Part shown: piece by piece, positions 28,102-38,415 of the stretch
Numbering within the stretch: the stretch's first letter is position 1
How the letters are laid out: each line of letters begins with the position of its first letter
Assembly: GCA_945878695.1 (NCBI GenBank)
Contig: CAMDXI010000010.1
Span: 1-45,617, forward strand
Reading direction: 5' to 3'
Origin: Methylotenera oryzisoli
GTDB lineage: Bacteria > Pseudomonadota > Gammaproteobacteria > Burkholderiales > Methylophilaceae
DNA length: 45,617 nt
Notes under the pieces: model-generated
Told to the model about the DNA's origin: nothing
The model's database searches: none
Seen by the model: only the letters and a program-made list of their open reading frames with translations
Position numbers and translations under genes: made by a program

Positions 28102-29118
28102 ATGACTCCATACTCACTGCTTAGACCCTTATTGTTTCAGCTTGATGCTGAATTAGCCCACGACCTAAGCTTAGCCAGCTTGCGCCTAGCCGAGCGCTTG
28201 GCCTTGCTTAAGCTGTATCCTGCCGCACCAGCTTGCCAACCGCGCCGCGTAATGGGCATAGACTTTCCTAATCCGGTAGGCCTGGCAGCCGGCTTGGACA
28301 AAAATGCCCGCGTCATCGATGGCATGGCGGCATTGGGTTTTGGCTTCATTGAAGTGGGCACGGTGACGCCTTTGCCTCAGCCTGGTAACCCCAAACCACG
28401 CTTATTCCGTTTGCCGGAAGCGCAAGGCATCGTCAACCGCTTTGGCTTTAATAATCTGGGCGTGGATCAATTGCTGCGCAACGTTGAGGCGGCCAAGTTC
28501 CGCGGTGTGTTGGGTATTAACATAGGGAAAAACTTTGCCACGCCTATGGAAAATGCGGTGGACGATTATTTAATTTGCCTGAGAAAAGTTTACCCGCACG
28601 CCAGTTACGTCACGGTCAATATTTCATCACCCAACACTAAAAATTTGCGCGCCCTGCAAGAAAAAGAGGCCTTGTCGTCCTTGCTGCAGAGCCTCAAGCA
28701 AGCACAAGCCAAGCTCGCGGATAGGTACGGCAAATACGTGCCCGTCGTCTTGAAAATTGCACCGGATTTAAGCTTGGAGCAAATACATGAAATTGCCGAT
28801 TTGTTGATGGCACACAAAATGGACGGCGTGATTGCCAGCAACACCACCTTGTCGCGTGATGCGGTGCAAGGTCTCAAGCATGCCGATCAGGCTGGCGGTT
28901 TATCCGGCGCACCGGTCAGGGAAAAATCCACCTGGGTTATACGCGAACTGGCGCAACGCTTGCAAGGCAGTTTACCCATCATAGGCGTGGGCGGCATATT
29001 ATCTGGCGACGATGCCTTAGCCAAAATGGCCGCCGGTGCCGATTTGGTGCAGCTATACAGCGGCTTAATTTACCAAGGGCCAGGCTTGGTGCATGACGTC
29101 TGCCGCAAACTGGCTTAA
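28102..29118 (+). CDS. pyrD: Dihydroorotate dehydrogenase (quinone), class 2
   Basis: Oxidises dihydroorotate to orotate in pyrimidine synthesis, passing electrons to quinone at the membrane. The 338-residue FMN enzyme has the N-terminal membrane-associating helices [47 protein letters not shown], and [11 protein letters not shown] with catalytic base Ser175, the class 2 residue. ASNTT and the phosphate-binding GVGGI follow. Its GST-like neighbour follows after 12 bases. Confidence 0.97.
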   Translation: MTPYSLLRPLLFQLDAELAHDLSLASLRLAERLALLKLYPAAPACQPRRVMGIDFPNPVGLAAGLDKNARVIDGMAALGFGFIEVGTVTPLPQPGNPKPRLFRLPEAQGIVNRFGFNNLGVDQLLRNVEAAKFRGVLGINIGKNFATPMENAVDDYLICLRKVYPHASYVTVNISSPNTKNLRALQEKEALSSLLQSLKQAQAKLADRYGKYVPVVLKIAPDLSLEQIHEIADLLMAHKMDGVIASNTTLSRDAVQGLKHADQAGGLSGAPVREKSTWVIRELAQRLQGSLPIIGVGGILSGDDALAKMAAGADLVQLYSGLIYQGPGLVHDVCRKLA

Positions 29119-29130
29119 GCTTCTACTAGC

Positions 29131-29730
29131 ATGGCTGCCTTAGCGTTGCTTTATTCCTACCGACGCTGCCCTTATGCCATGCGTGCGCGCATGGCCTTAC
29201 GTTATGCGGGTATCGCCTACCAAGTGCAGGACATTTCCCTCAAAGACAAACCGCCGGGCTTGTTGGCTGTTTCGCCTAAAGGCACGGTGCCGGTGCTGGT
29301 CTTGCCTGATGGTAGGGTGTTGGATCAAAGCTTGGACATCATGCATTGGGCCTTGCAGCAGCATGACCCAGCCCAGTGGTTAGGCATTGATCGCGATAAA
29401 AGTCAGGCGCTAATCAGCGAAAACGACGGGGCGTTTAAGCAGGCTTTGGATAAGTACAAATACGCCAGCCGCTTTCCTGAGCAATCGGCAGAAGCCTATC
29501 GCAGCCAAGCCGACGTCTTTTTGCGTAAATTAGAACAAGCGCTGCAAGACCAGCCGTTTTTAAGTGGCGCGCACTTGAGTCTAACCGACGTGGCCATTTT
29601 CCCGTTTATTAGGCAGTTTGCCGCAGTGGACGCCAATTGGTTTGCCCAGGCAACGTACCCAAAACTGCAAGCATGGTTGCAAGCTAGGCTTGAATCAAGC
29701 TTGTTTCTAGGGGTGATGGCGAAGGCTTAA
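29131..29730 (+). CDS. Glutathione S-transferase family protein
   Basis: A 199-residue protein with a thioredoxin-fold N-terminal domain beginning LYSYRRCPYAMRARMALRYAG, where CPYA resembles the glutaredoxin-2/GST site, KGTVPVLVLPDGRVLDQSLDIMHW which binds glutathione, and an all-helical C-terminal domain with the SLTDVAIFPFIRQF N-capping motif. Substrate unknown. It follows pyrD closely and is convergent with clpA; the two stop codons share the four bases TTAA at 29727-29730. Confidence 0.88.
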   Translation: MAALALLYSYRRCPYAMRARMALRYAGIAYQVQDISLKDKPPGLLAVSPKGTVPVLVLPDGRVLDQSLDIMHWALQQHDPAQWLGIDRDKSQALISENDGAFKQALDKYKYASRFPEQSAEAYRSQADVFLRKLEQALQDQPFLSGAHLSLTDVAIFPFIRQFAAVDANWFAQATYPKLQAWLQARLESSLFLGVMAKA

Positions 29731-32003
29731 CTGGCTGTGGCCATGGAAGCAGGCGCGCCTGCTTGGTCGTGGCTAAACACCAAGCGCACTTGCTCTTGCT
29801 CGTCTATGTCAACGTGCACCGCGCCACCGTTAGCCAATTGACCAAACAGCAATTCATCGGCCAAGGCCTTGCGTATGGTGTCTTGGATTAATCGGGCCAT
29901 AGGCCTTGCGCCCATTAAGGGGTCAAAGCCTTTTTTACCCAAGTAGGCTTTTAGCGCATCGCTGAAAGTGGCCTCGACTTTTTTGTCGTGCAATTGGTCT
30001 TCCAGTTGAATCAAGAATTTATCCACCACGCGAATAATGATGTCTTGCGACAAGGGCGCAAAGGACACCGTGGCATCCAAGCGGTTGCGGAATTCAGGCG
30101 AGAATAAACGTTTGATGTCGGTCTGTTCGTCGCCCGCCTGCTTGGCGCTGGTGAAACCCATATTGGTTTTGGATAGGTTCTCCGCACCGGCGTTGGTGGT
30201 CATGATGATGGTGGCATTTCTAAAATCGGCCTTGCGACCGTTGTTGTCGGTCAAGGTGCCGTGGTCCATCACCTGTAACAGCACATTAAAAATATCCGGA
30301 TGGGCTTTTTCAATTTCGTCTAGCAATAACACGCAGTAGGGGTGTTTGTTGACCGCTTCGGTCATGAGGCCGCCTTGCTCAAAGCCTACGTAACCAGGAG
30401 GCGCGCCTATTAAGCGTGAAACGGCATGGCGCTCCATGTATTCACTCATGTCAAAGCGTATCAATTCTATGCCCATGATGTAGGCCAATTGCTTGGCCAC
30501 TTCGGTTTTACCGACACCGGTGGGACCGCTGAACAAGAAGTTGCCTATGGGTTTATTGGTTTGACCTAAGCCGCTGCGCGCCATTTTGACCGCTGAACTT
30601 AATACCTCTATGGCTTTATCTTGACCAAACACCACGGCTTTCAAATCGCGTTCCAAGGTCTTGAGTGCGCTGCGGTCATCGCTGGAAATGTTTTTGGGCG
30701 GAATGCGCGCAATTTTGGCGATGATGTCTTCTATCTCTTTGTTGCCTATGACTTTCTTTTGCTTGGATTTTGGCAACACGCGCTGCGCCGCACCGGCCTC
30801 ATCAATCACGTCTATGGCTTTGTCCGGCAGGTGGCGGTCGTTAATGTATTTAGCGGACAATTCCGCAGCCGTGGTCAAGGCGCTGCTGGCGTACTTAACT
30901 TTATGGTGCGCCTCAAAGCGGGATTTAAGGCCTTTTAAAATCTCTATGGTTTCAGCCACGCTGGGCTCCATCACATCAATTTTTTGGAAGCGGCGGGTGA
31001 GCGCGTGGTCTTTCTCAAACACGCCACGGTACTCTTGGTATGTGGTGGCGCCTATGCATTTTAAAGTGCCATTGGATAAGGCCGGTTTCAATAAATTGCT
31101 GGCGTCCATGCTGCCGCCGCTGGCAGCACCGGCGCCTATCAAGGTGTGGATTTCATCTATGAATAAAATCGCGTCTGGGTTTTCGGCCAGTTGTTTCATC
31201 ACTGCTTTTAGGCGTTGCTCAAAATCACCGCGGTATTTGGTGCCGGCTAATAAGGCGCCCATGTCAAGGGAGTAGACGGTGGCATTGGCTAACACATCGG
31301 GGATGTCTTTTTCCACGATGCGGCGCGCCAAGCCTTCGGCGATGGCGGTTTTGCCGACACCGGCTTCGCCCACCAACAAGGGGTTGTTTTTGCGGCGCCG
31401 GCACAAGGTTTGCACCACTCTTTCCAATTCCGGACCACGGCCTATCAGCGGGTCAATTTTACCGGCTGCCACTTGTGCATTTAGGTTTAGCGCGTAGTTA
31501 TCTAAGGCGCCATTGGGCGTGGCTTCGGCTTCTGCTTCTTGCTCGGCACCTTCGGTTTTGGCTGTCTCGGCCACTTTTGATACGCCGTGCGAGATGAAAT
31601 TGACCACGTCTAAACGGGTCACACCTTGCTGCTGCAAGAAAAACACCGCATGCGATTCTTTTTCCCCAAAGATCGCCACCAATACATTGGCGCCAGTCAC
31701 TTCTTTTTTGCCCGACGATTGCACGTGCAGCATGGCACGTTGGATGACGCGCTGAAAGCCCAAGGTGGGTTGGGTGTCGACTTCTTCTTCACCATTCACA
31801 GTGGGCGTGTGTTCTTCTATGTATTGATTGAGTTCGCCGCGCAGAATTTCCAATTTTCCCCCGCAAGCCCGCATCACGTCGGCTGCGGTTGGGTTGTCTA
31901 TCATGGCCAATAGCAAGTGCTCGACGGTAATCAGCTCATGACGCTTTTGCCTAGCGTCCATAAACGCCATGTGTAGGCTAACTTCTAATTCTTGAGCAAT
32001 CAT
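29727..32003 (-). CDS. clpA: ATP-dependent Clp protease ATPase ClpA
   Basis: Unfolds substrates and feeds ClpP. From the ATG at 32003 (MIAQELEVSLHMAFMDARQKRHE) it has 758 residues, the length of E. coli ClpA; AGGA lies upstream, and a longer frame to 32057 is not supported. Order: N-domain for ClpS binding, first AAA module with GEAGVGKTAIAEG and LFIDEIHTLIGAG, a linker, and a second module with FSGPTGVGKTEVAKQL, LLLDEIEKAH, and the IGL-type loop region. It follows clpS after 40 bases, the standard pair. Confidence 0.97.
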   Translation of the reverse strand: MIAQELEVSLHMAFMDARQKRHELITVEHLLLAMIDNPTAADVMRACGGKLEILRGELNQYIEEHTPTVNGEEEVDTQPTLGFQRVIQRAMLHVQSSGKKEVTGANVLVAIFGEKESHAVFFLQQQGVTRLDVVNFISHGVSKVAETAKTEGAEQEAEAEATPNGALDNYALNLNAQVAAGKIDPLIGRGPELERVVQTLCRRRKNNPLLVGEAGVGKTAIAEGLARRIVEKDIPDVLANATVYSLDMGALLAGTKYRGDFEQRLKAVMKQLAENPDAILFIDEIHTLIGAGAASGGSMDASNLLKPALSNGTLKCIGATTYQEYRGVFEKDHALTRRFQKIDVMEPSVAETIEILKGLKSRFEAHHKVKYASSALTTAAELSAKYINDRHLPDKAIDVIDEAGAAQRVLPKSKQKKVIGNKEIEDIIAKIARIPPKNISSDDRSALKTLERDLKAVVFGQDKAIEVLSSAVKMARSGLGQTNKPIGNFLFSGPTGVGKTEVAKQLAYIMGIELIRFDMSEYMERHAVSRLIGAPPGYVGFEQGGLMTEAVNKHPYCVLLLDEIEKAHPDIFNVLLQVMDHGTLTDNNGRKADFRNATIIMTTNAGAENLSKTNMGFTSAKQAGDEQTDIKRLFSPEFRNRLDATVSFAPLSQDIIIRVVDKFLIQLEDQLHDKKVEATFSDALKAYLGKKGFDPLMGARPMARLIQDTIRKALADELLFGQLANGGAVHVDIDEQEQVRLVFSHDQAGAPASMATAS

Positions 32004-32043
32004 CGGGTGTCCTAGCTTTATTAAATAAAATTCAAATTGGGGT

Positions 32044-32349
32044 TTAGACCGGTTCAATATTGCATTGCAATGGGTGTTGCGCTTGTTTGGCCGCCTGTTG
32101 CACCTGATGCATTTTTGTTTCGGCGATATCTTGCGGGTATAAACCGCAAACGCCTACGCCTTCCGTGTGTACTTGGAGCATAATTTTCGTTGCTTGTTCA
32201 CGGCTTTTGTTAAAAAACTGCGTGATGCAATCCACAACAAATTCCATGGGCGTGTAATCGTCATTTAAAAGCAACACCTTATACAGGGGAGGCAGTTTGG
32301 TTTTGGCCGGCTTGGTTTTAATGGCCGTGTTATTTGCGTGTTGCGTCAT
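32044..32349 (-). CDS. clpS: ClpS, adaptor for ClpA (N-end rule)
   Basis: Delivers N-degron proteins to ClpAP. The 101-residue protein has the core [59 protein letters not shown], matching ClpS. The conserved [12 protein letters not shown] forms the substrate-binding pocket. A disordered N-terminal tail of about 20 residues precedes the core. First gene of the clpS-clpA pair, with a long inverted repeat 40 bases upstream. Confidence 0.97.
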   Translation of the reverse strand: MTQHANNTAIKTKPAKTKLPPLYKVLLLNDDYTPMEFVVDCITQFFNKSREQATKIMLQVHTEGVGVCGLYPQDIAETKMHQVQQAAKQAQHPLQCNIEPV

Positions 32350-32388
32350 AGGCTTTTATTTTGGGCTAAGCGCGGAAAAATTCAAGTC

Positions 32389-32415
32389 AAATTTAAGCGC
32401 TGGGCACTTAAATTT
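32389..32415. repeat. Inverted repeat upstream of clpS
   Basis: AAATTTAAG and CTTAAATTT, perfect nine-base arms with a nine-base spacer, 40-66 bases upstream of clpS and downstream of the CorC-type gene. No T run follows on either strand. It could be an operator or a transcript-end hairpin. Confidence 0.6.
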
Positions 32416-32434
32416 TCCTGTCTTAGGGGCGGGA

Positions 32435-33706
32435 TTAAGGGTAAATTTTAACGCTTTTAACGATGCGATCTTGCGTTTGCACGATCTCTAAGACGTGCTT
32501 GCCCACCTTGAAGCTGGTGTTGGATTCCGGGATGTCTTCAAAATGCTCAATGATCAAGCCATTAAGCGTACGTGGGCCGTCCAGCGGGAAGTCTAGATGC
32601 AGTTTTTTGTTTAGCTCGCGCAAGGTGCTGCTGCCGTCCACCAACCAGCTACCGTCTGCTTCTTGTTTGAAGCCGCCTAATCGGGATGGCGATTGCGTGG
32701 TGAAGTCGCCTATCATTTCTTCGAGTATGTCCTCTAAGGTGATTAAGCCTTTGAACTCGCCGTATTCGTCCACCACCAGTGCCACGCGTTGTTTGTTTTC
32801 TTGAAACTGCTGTATCTGTGTGTACAGCGGGGTGCCAGAGGGAATGAAGTAGGTATCGCTGATAGCTTCCATCAATGCCGCTTTATCCAGCGTCTCGTCT
32901 TTGCTGTGTGCGCGTAGTCGCGACATGATTTTGCGCAGGTGCAAGATGCCTATCATTTCCTCTTGCTCGCCTTGGTGCACGGGTAGGCGGGTGTGTTGGC
33001 TGTTGGCAATTTTTTCCAAAATCGCTTCCATGGGTTCGTCCAAGTCTATTGCCTCAACCAGGGTGTGCGCCGTCATCACGTCGTCGACCGTGATGTTTTC
33101 TAACTCAAACAAATTCAACAATATGGATTGGTGTTTCTTGGGCATGAAGTGCCCGGCATCGGTGACGATGCTGCGCAATTCATCCATGGTTAAGGACTGC
33201 GTGCTTTCTTCGAAATTGACGCGAATTTTTAATAAGCGCAATAAAGCCCCAACAAACAAGTTGATGAACCACACCACCGGGTACAGGACTTTTAGTAGCG
33301 GGTAGAGCAAGTAACTGCAGAATATACCTAATTTTTCTGGGTAAGCGGCGGCGATGACTTTAGGTGAAATTTCACTGAAGACTAAAATAGCAAAGGTCAC
33401 GGCCAAGGTGCCGGCCATTAATACCCATTCGCCTTCACCAAACAGTTCGACGATAATGACCGTGACCAAGGTGGCGGAAGCGGCATTGGCAAAGTTATTG
33501 CATAGCAGAATAACACCCAGCAATTTGTCGGTTTTAGCCAGCAGTTTGCTGGCCAGGCGTGCGCCTCGGTGGCCTTGTTTGACCAGATGCCGCAAGCGGT
33601 AACGGTTGAGCGACATCAAGCTGGTTTCGGCTATAGAGAAAAAGCCGGAAATAACCAGCAGTAGAATTAATATGCCTAACTGCCAAGAAATGGGGATGTT
33701 GTCCAA
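32435..33706 (-). CDS. CNNM/CorC-type membrane protein (HlyC/CorC family)
   Basis: A 423-residue integral membrane protein: an N-terminal CNNM (DUF21) domain with hydrophobic segments at about 8-30, 60-85, 92-120 and 130-155, then a tandem CBS domain pair (VDDVMTAHTLVEAIDLDEPMEAIL and a second half), and a C-terminal CorC_HlyC domain with GGFKQEADGSWLVDGSSTLRELN. The family includes proteins linked to magnesium and cobalt transport (E. coli YfjD/CorB type). Substrate not established. The gene is next in line after secF but with a 106-base gap. Confidence 0.9.
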   Translation of the reverse strand: MDNIPISWQLGILILLLVISGFFSIAETSLMSLNRYRLRHLVKQGHRGARLASKLLAKTDKLLGVILLCNNFANAASATLVTVIIVELFGEGEWVLMAGTLAVTFAILVFSEISPKVIAAAYPEKLGIFCSYLLYPLLKVLYPVVWFINLFVGALLRLLKIRVNFEESTQSLTMDELRSIVTDAGHFMPKKHQSILLNLFELENITVDDVMTAHTLVEAIDLDEPMEAILEKIANSQHTRLPVHQGEQEEMIGILHLRKIMSRLRAHSKDETLDKAALMEAISDTYFIPSGTPLYTQIQQFQENKQRVALVVDEYGEFKGLITLEDILEEMIGDFTTQSPSRLGGFKQEADGSWLVDGSSTLRELNKKLHLDFPLDGPRTLNGLIIEHFEDIPESNTSFKVGKHVLEIVQTQDRIVKSVKIYP

Positions 33707-33761
33707 TGCGTCTTAGTCGGTGATGAAGTTATGGTGAGTGTATACGGGGAAGCTGCGAATA

Positions 33762-33791
33762 ATCAAGTGCGACTAAAATGCCGCACTTGAT
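33762..33791. repeat. Ten-base inverted repeat downstream of secF
   Basis: ATCAAGTGCG and CGCACTTGAT with a ten-base loop. It sits 22 bases past the secF stop codon, so it probably forms an RNA hairpin at the end of the tgt-yajC-secD-secF transcript. It lacks the T run of a standard terminator. Confidence 0.6.
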
Positions 33792-33812
33792 GGACTCGAA
33801 CTGAAGCTGAAT

Positions 33813-34790
33813 TTAGGCAAAATCGGACGGGTGAGGCTCAGCGACGTCGGTTTTTTTGCCGGCCTTGCTGGCGTCTTCTTTTTTCTCTACGTCGCCGATT
33901 AAGTTAGCACGATTCACGCCCAACCACATGGCAATGGGGCAGGCCACCAGTACGGACGAATAGATGCCGAATAAAATACCGATGGTGAGGGCCAGAGCAA
34001 AGTTGTGCAGCACTTCGCCACCAAACAGCAACATGGAGCCGACCATGGTTTGCGTCATGGTGTGGGTGATGATGGTGCGTGACATGGTGCGGGTAATGGC
34101 GTTGTCTATGACTTGCACCACGCTGGCTTTACGCATCTTGCGGAAATTTTCCCGCACGCGGTCAAACACCACCACGGATTCGTTCACCGAGTAACCTAAC
34201 ACGGCCAAAATAGCGGCCAGCACGGTCAGATTGAATTCCCATTGGAAGAAGGCGAAAAAGCCTAAGATGATCACCACGTCGTGCATGTTAGCGATGATGG
34301 CGGCCACGGCAAAACGCCATTCAAATCGTAACCACAAGTACAAGACTATGCCTAAGCTGACAAAGAATAGGGCTAGGCCGCCGTTTTCATACAGCTCGTC
34401 GCCCACTTGCGCGCCGACGGATTCGACACGGCGCACTTCTGCTTTCGGGTCGGCGGTCACCAGGGCGGTTTTAACTTGTTCGGACAATTGCGATACCGAC
34501 ACACCGGCTTTAACCGGTAAACGGATTAACACATCGTGACTGGAACCAAAGTTTTGCACGGTGGCTTCTTTGAGGCCTATGCTGTCGACCGCTTTGCGCA
34601 CGCTTTCTAAGTTGGCGGCTTGCGGGTAGTTCACTTCCATGATGGTGCCGCCGGTGAAGTCCACGCCAAAATTTAAACCACGGGTGACTAAAAACACCAC
34701 GGCTAGCACGAACGTAATCAAGGAGATGGCCGTCGTCAAACGGCCGTAGCTCATGAAGGGAATGTCGTTCTTGATTCTAAATAATTCCAT
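33813..34790 (-). CDS. secF: Protein translocase subunit SecF
   Basis: With SecD uses the proton gradient to aid late steps of protein export. The 325-residue protein has the N-terminal helix and GLNFGVDFTGGTIMEVNY, a periplasmic domain, then five helices with GYSVNESVVVFDRVRENFRK, ITRTMSRTIITHTMTQTMVGSMLLFGGE and FALALTIGILFGIYSSVLVACP. A C-terminal tail is charged. It starts 33 bases after secD. Confidence 0.97.
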   Translation of the reverse strand: MELFRIKNDIPFMSYGRLTTAISLITFVLAVVFLVTRGLNFGVDFTGGTIMEVNYPQAANLESVRKAVDSIGLKEATVQNFGSSHDVLIRLPVKAGVSVSQLSEQVKTALVTADPKAEVRRVESVGAQVGDELYENGGLALFFVSLGIVLYLWLRFEWRFAVAAIIANMHDVVIILGFFAFFQWEFNLTVLAAILAVLGYSVNESVVVFDRVRENFRKMRKASVVQVIDNAITRTMSRTIITHTMTQTMVGSMLLFGGEVLHNFALALTIGILFGIYSSVLVACPIAMWLGVNRANLIGDVEKKEDASKAGKKTDVAEPHPSDFA

Positions 34791-34823
34791 AATTTTTTAC
34801 TCTAAAAAATTGAAGCTAAGGCC

Positions 34824-36668
34824 TTAAGCGCGGAAAATTTGGCCGATGGATAATTGGCTTAATTTGCGTCGGTAACCGTACATGAAGTTGACCATGGCAC
34901 GGGACACCAATACCGCACTGAACATCGAGGTTAAGATGCCCAACACGTGCACCACAGCAAACCCTTTAATCGGACCGGTACCAAACATGAATAAGGCCAA
35001 ACCGGCAATCAAGGTGGTCACGTTGGAGTCCAGGATGGTGTCCCAGGCGCGGTCGTAACCGGCGTGTATGCTGGCTTGCGGCGTGTTGCCGTTGCGCAAT
35101 TCTTCACGCACCCGTTCGTTGATCAGCACGTTGGCGTCAATCGCCATACCCAATGCCAAGGCAATCGCTGCCAAGCCGGGCAAGGTCAGTGTGGCTTGCA
35201 ACATAGACAATATGGCCACCAATAACAGTAAGTTAATCGCCAGCGCGGCCACCGATACGGCACCAAAGGCCATGTAGTAGACCATCATCATGACGGCAAT
35301 CGCCGCAAAGCCCCAAAGGGTAGAGTGTATGCCGCGGTTGATGTTGTCTTGACCCATGCTAGGCCCAACAGTGCGCTCTTCTATGATGTCCATGGGCGCG
35401 GCTAAAGCGCCGGCACGAAGCAGCAATGAAATGTCGGTGGCTTCTTGGGTATTGGCCATGCCGGAAATTTGCACGCGACCGCCGCCGATTTCTTCATTGA
35501 TGGTGGGCGCCGTGATGACCTCGGTGCTGCCTTTTTCTATTAATAAGATGGCCAAGCGTTTGCCCACGTTTTCCCGCGTCACTTGCTGGAAGATTCTGGC
35601 GCCACGCGCATCCAAGGTCACGTTTACGGTGTTTCTGCCGGATTGGCTGTCCACGCCCGGGCCGGCATCGGTAATGTAATCACCGGTTAATGCCACGCTC
35701 TTTTTAACCAAGACCGGTTGACCGTCACGGTCTTTAAACACGTCGTCACCAAGCGGGGCTTGGCCGTTGGCGGCTTTTTCTAAGGTGGCTGCGTCGGTTT
35801 TGTCTTCGTCCACCAGGCGAATTTCCAAGGTGGCGGTGCGGCCCAATATGTCTTTGGCTTTAGCCGTGTCTTGCACACCAGGCAATTGCACGACCACGCG
35901 GTCGGCGCCTTGTTGTTGAATGATGGGCTCGGCAACGCCTAACTCGTTAATTCGATTGTGCAGGGTTTGTATGTTTTGCTTAATGGCGAAATCTTGGATG
36001 CGTTTTTGCTCAACCAAATTAAGCGAGGCCTTTAACACGCGCTCGCTGCCGTTAGAGGATTCCGTCAAAGTCAGGTTGGGGTACTCTTTGCCTATGATGG
36101 CTTTGGCTTTAATCAGCTCGGCTTCGTCGTTGAAGTTGATTTGCACCGTTTCACCCTCACGGCTGACGCCCACGTATGAGATGCGCTCTTTGCGTAAGGC
36201 AATGCGGAAATCGCCGACAAAACGCTCGGCGGCTTTGCTTAAAGCCGCTTTCATGTCTACTTGCAATAAGAAGTGCACGCCACCGCGTAAGTCCAAACCC
36301 AAGTACATCGGTTTGGCGCCGACGCTGCGTAGCCAATCCGGTGAACGTGAAAGCAGGTTAAGGGCCACGGTGTAATCGCTGCCTAATCTAGCTTGCAACA
36401 CGTCTTTAGCGCGGATTTGTGTGTCGGTATTGGCGAAGCGAGCTTTAACCCCACGCGCATCTAAGTAGACGCCGTCGTAGGCGATGTTTTCTTGCTGAAA
36501 CACGCTTTCCACTTGACCAAGCAGCGCCGAATCCAATTTGGTGGTGCTTTTGGCCGGGGTAATTTGTACCGCAGGCGATTCACCAAAAAAGTTGGGCACG
36601 GTATAAATCAAGCCTATCAATATAACGATGGCAACGAAAACATTTTTCCACAGTGGATAGCGGTTCAT
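34824..36668 (-). CDS. secD: Protein translocase subunit SecD
   Basis: Partner of SecF. The 614-residue protein begins MNRYPLWKNVFVAIVILIGLIYTVPNFFGESPAVQI, then LGLDLRGGVHFLLQVD (D1 motif), the large P1 periplasmic head with ELGVAEPIIQQQGADRVVVQLPGVQD, and six membrane helices. DANVLINERVREELRNG is a proton-path motif. yajC lies 44 bases upstream and secF follows; this is the usual yajC-secD-secF order. Confidence 0.97.
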   Translation of the reverse strand: MNRYPLWKNVFVAIVILIGLIYTVPNFFGESPAVQITPAKSTTKLDSALLGQVESVFQQENIAYDGVYLDARGVKARFANTDTQIRAKDVLQARLGSDYTVALNLLSRSPDWLRSVGAKPMYLGLDLRGGVHFLLQVDMKAALSKAAERFVGDFRIALRKERISYVGVSREGETVQINFNDEAELIKAKAIIGKEYPNLTLTESSNGSERVLKASLNLVEQKRIQDFAIKQNIQTLHNRINELGVAEPIIQQQGADRVVVQLPGVQDTAKAKDILGRTATLEIRLVDEDKTDAATLEKAANGQAPLGDDVFKDRDGQPVLVKKSVALTGDYITDAGPGVDSQSGRNTVNVTLDARGARIFQQVTRENVGKRLAILLIEKGSTEVITAPTINEEIGGGRVQISGMANTQEATDISLLLRAGALAAPMDIIEERTVGPSMGQDNINRGIHSTLWGFAAIAVMMMVYYMAFGAVSVAALAINLLLLVAILSMLQATLTLPGLAAIALALGMAIDANVLINERVREELRNGNTPQASIHAGYDRAWDTILDSNVTTLIAGLALFMFGTGPIKGFAVVHVLGILTSMFSAVLVSRAMVNFMYGYRRKLSQLSIGQIFRA

Positions 36669-36712
36669 AGTCTGGCTCTAGTCGGTAAGGGGTTGGGGTC
36701 TAGCAGCTTAAT

Positions 36713-37036
36713 TTACAGGCTCTTAATGGTGCCTTTGGGTAGGGCGCTTTGCACGGCTTGTTTTTGCACGGTAATTTCCGTGTTAGGGGCAATCTCAACG
36801 CTGACAAAGGTGTCGCTGACTTTGCTGATTTTGCCGACGATGCCACCGCTGGTGATCACTTCGTCGCCTTTTTGTAGGGCGGCGATCATGGCGCGCTGCT
36901 CTTTAGCGGCTTTCATTTGCGGGCGGATGATCATGAAGAAAAATAAAACAAAAATGACGATGAGTGGCAAAAAGCTCATTAATTCGTTGCTGCCAGTGGC
37001 GCCTGCTGCGTATGCATTGGAAATAAACACGTTCAT
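36713..37036 (-). CDS. yajC: Preprotein translocase accessory subunit YajC
   Basis: Small membrane protein that joins SecDF. The 107-residue protein has one hydrophobic segment at about residues 19-38 (SFLPLIVIFVLFFFMIIRPQ) followed by a short cytoplasmic domain with GDEVITSGGIVGKISKVSDTFVSVEIA, the YajC signature. It is 83 bases downstream of tgt. Confidence 0.96.
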   Translation of the reverse strand: MNVFISNAYAAGATGSNELMSFLPLIVIFVLFFFMIIRPQMKAAKEQRAMIAALQKGDEVITSGGIVGKISKVSDTFVSVEIAPNTEITVQKQAVQSALPKGTIKSL

Positions 37037-37119
37037 TACCTCATTGATAAATTGCTAGGGTTAGTAAAAATAAGCTGCCGATTTTAGCACAGACTAGCGC
37101 TAAATGCTGGCATGGCGTC

Positions 37120-38241
<1,122 letters not shown>

Positions 38242-38375
38242 TTAAATGGCTAACATGGGTTTAGTTTCAGGGCGGGATAGTATCACAAGGCGACCCCTAA
38301 CTCATGGTTTGCATGCACGCAAGTGACGTTGTTCAAGCATAAAAATCAGCAACCTGTTTTATCAAGTCAGGGTTT

Positions 38376-38383
38376 GCTATACT
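38376..38383 (+). promoter_or_regulatory. Extended -10 promoter of pssA
   Basis: TGC-TATACT shows the TG element of an extended -10. No clear -35 is seen. The predicted start near 38390 gives a leader of about 26 bases and excludes the upstream reading frame from 38323. Confidence 0.55.
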
Positions 38384-38401
38384 TGAATTCTATTTTAACC
38401 A

Positions 38402-38414
38402 CAGGGTCACCCTG
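38402..38414 (+). promoter_or_regulatory. Hairpin over the pssA ribosome binding site
   Basis: CAGGG-TCA-CCCTG, an inverted repeat in which the AGGG of the likely ribosome site pairs with CCCT directly before the ATG at 38416. The stem is short (five pairs, three-base loop), so sequestration is plausible but uncertain. Confidence 0.4.
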
Positions 38415-38415
38415 C

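Noticed and set aside
38323-38415. N-terminal extension of PssA from 38323
   Set aside because: It spans the extended -10 promoter and does not resemble the family; the ATG at 38416 fits better.
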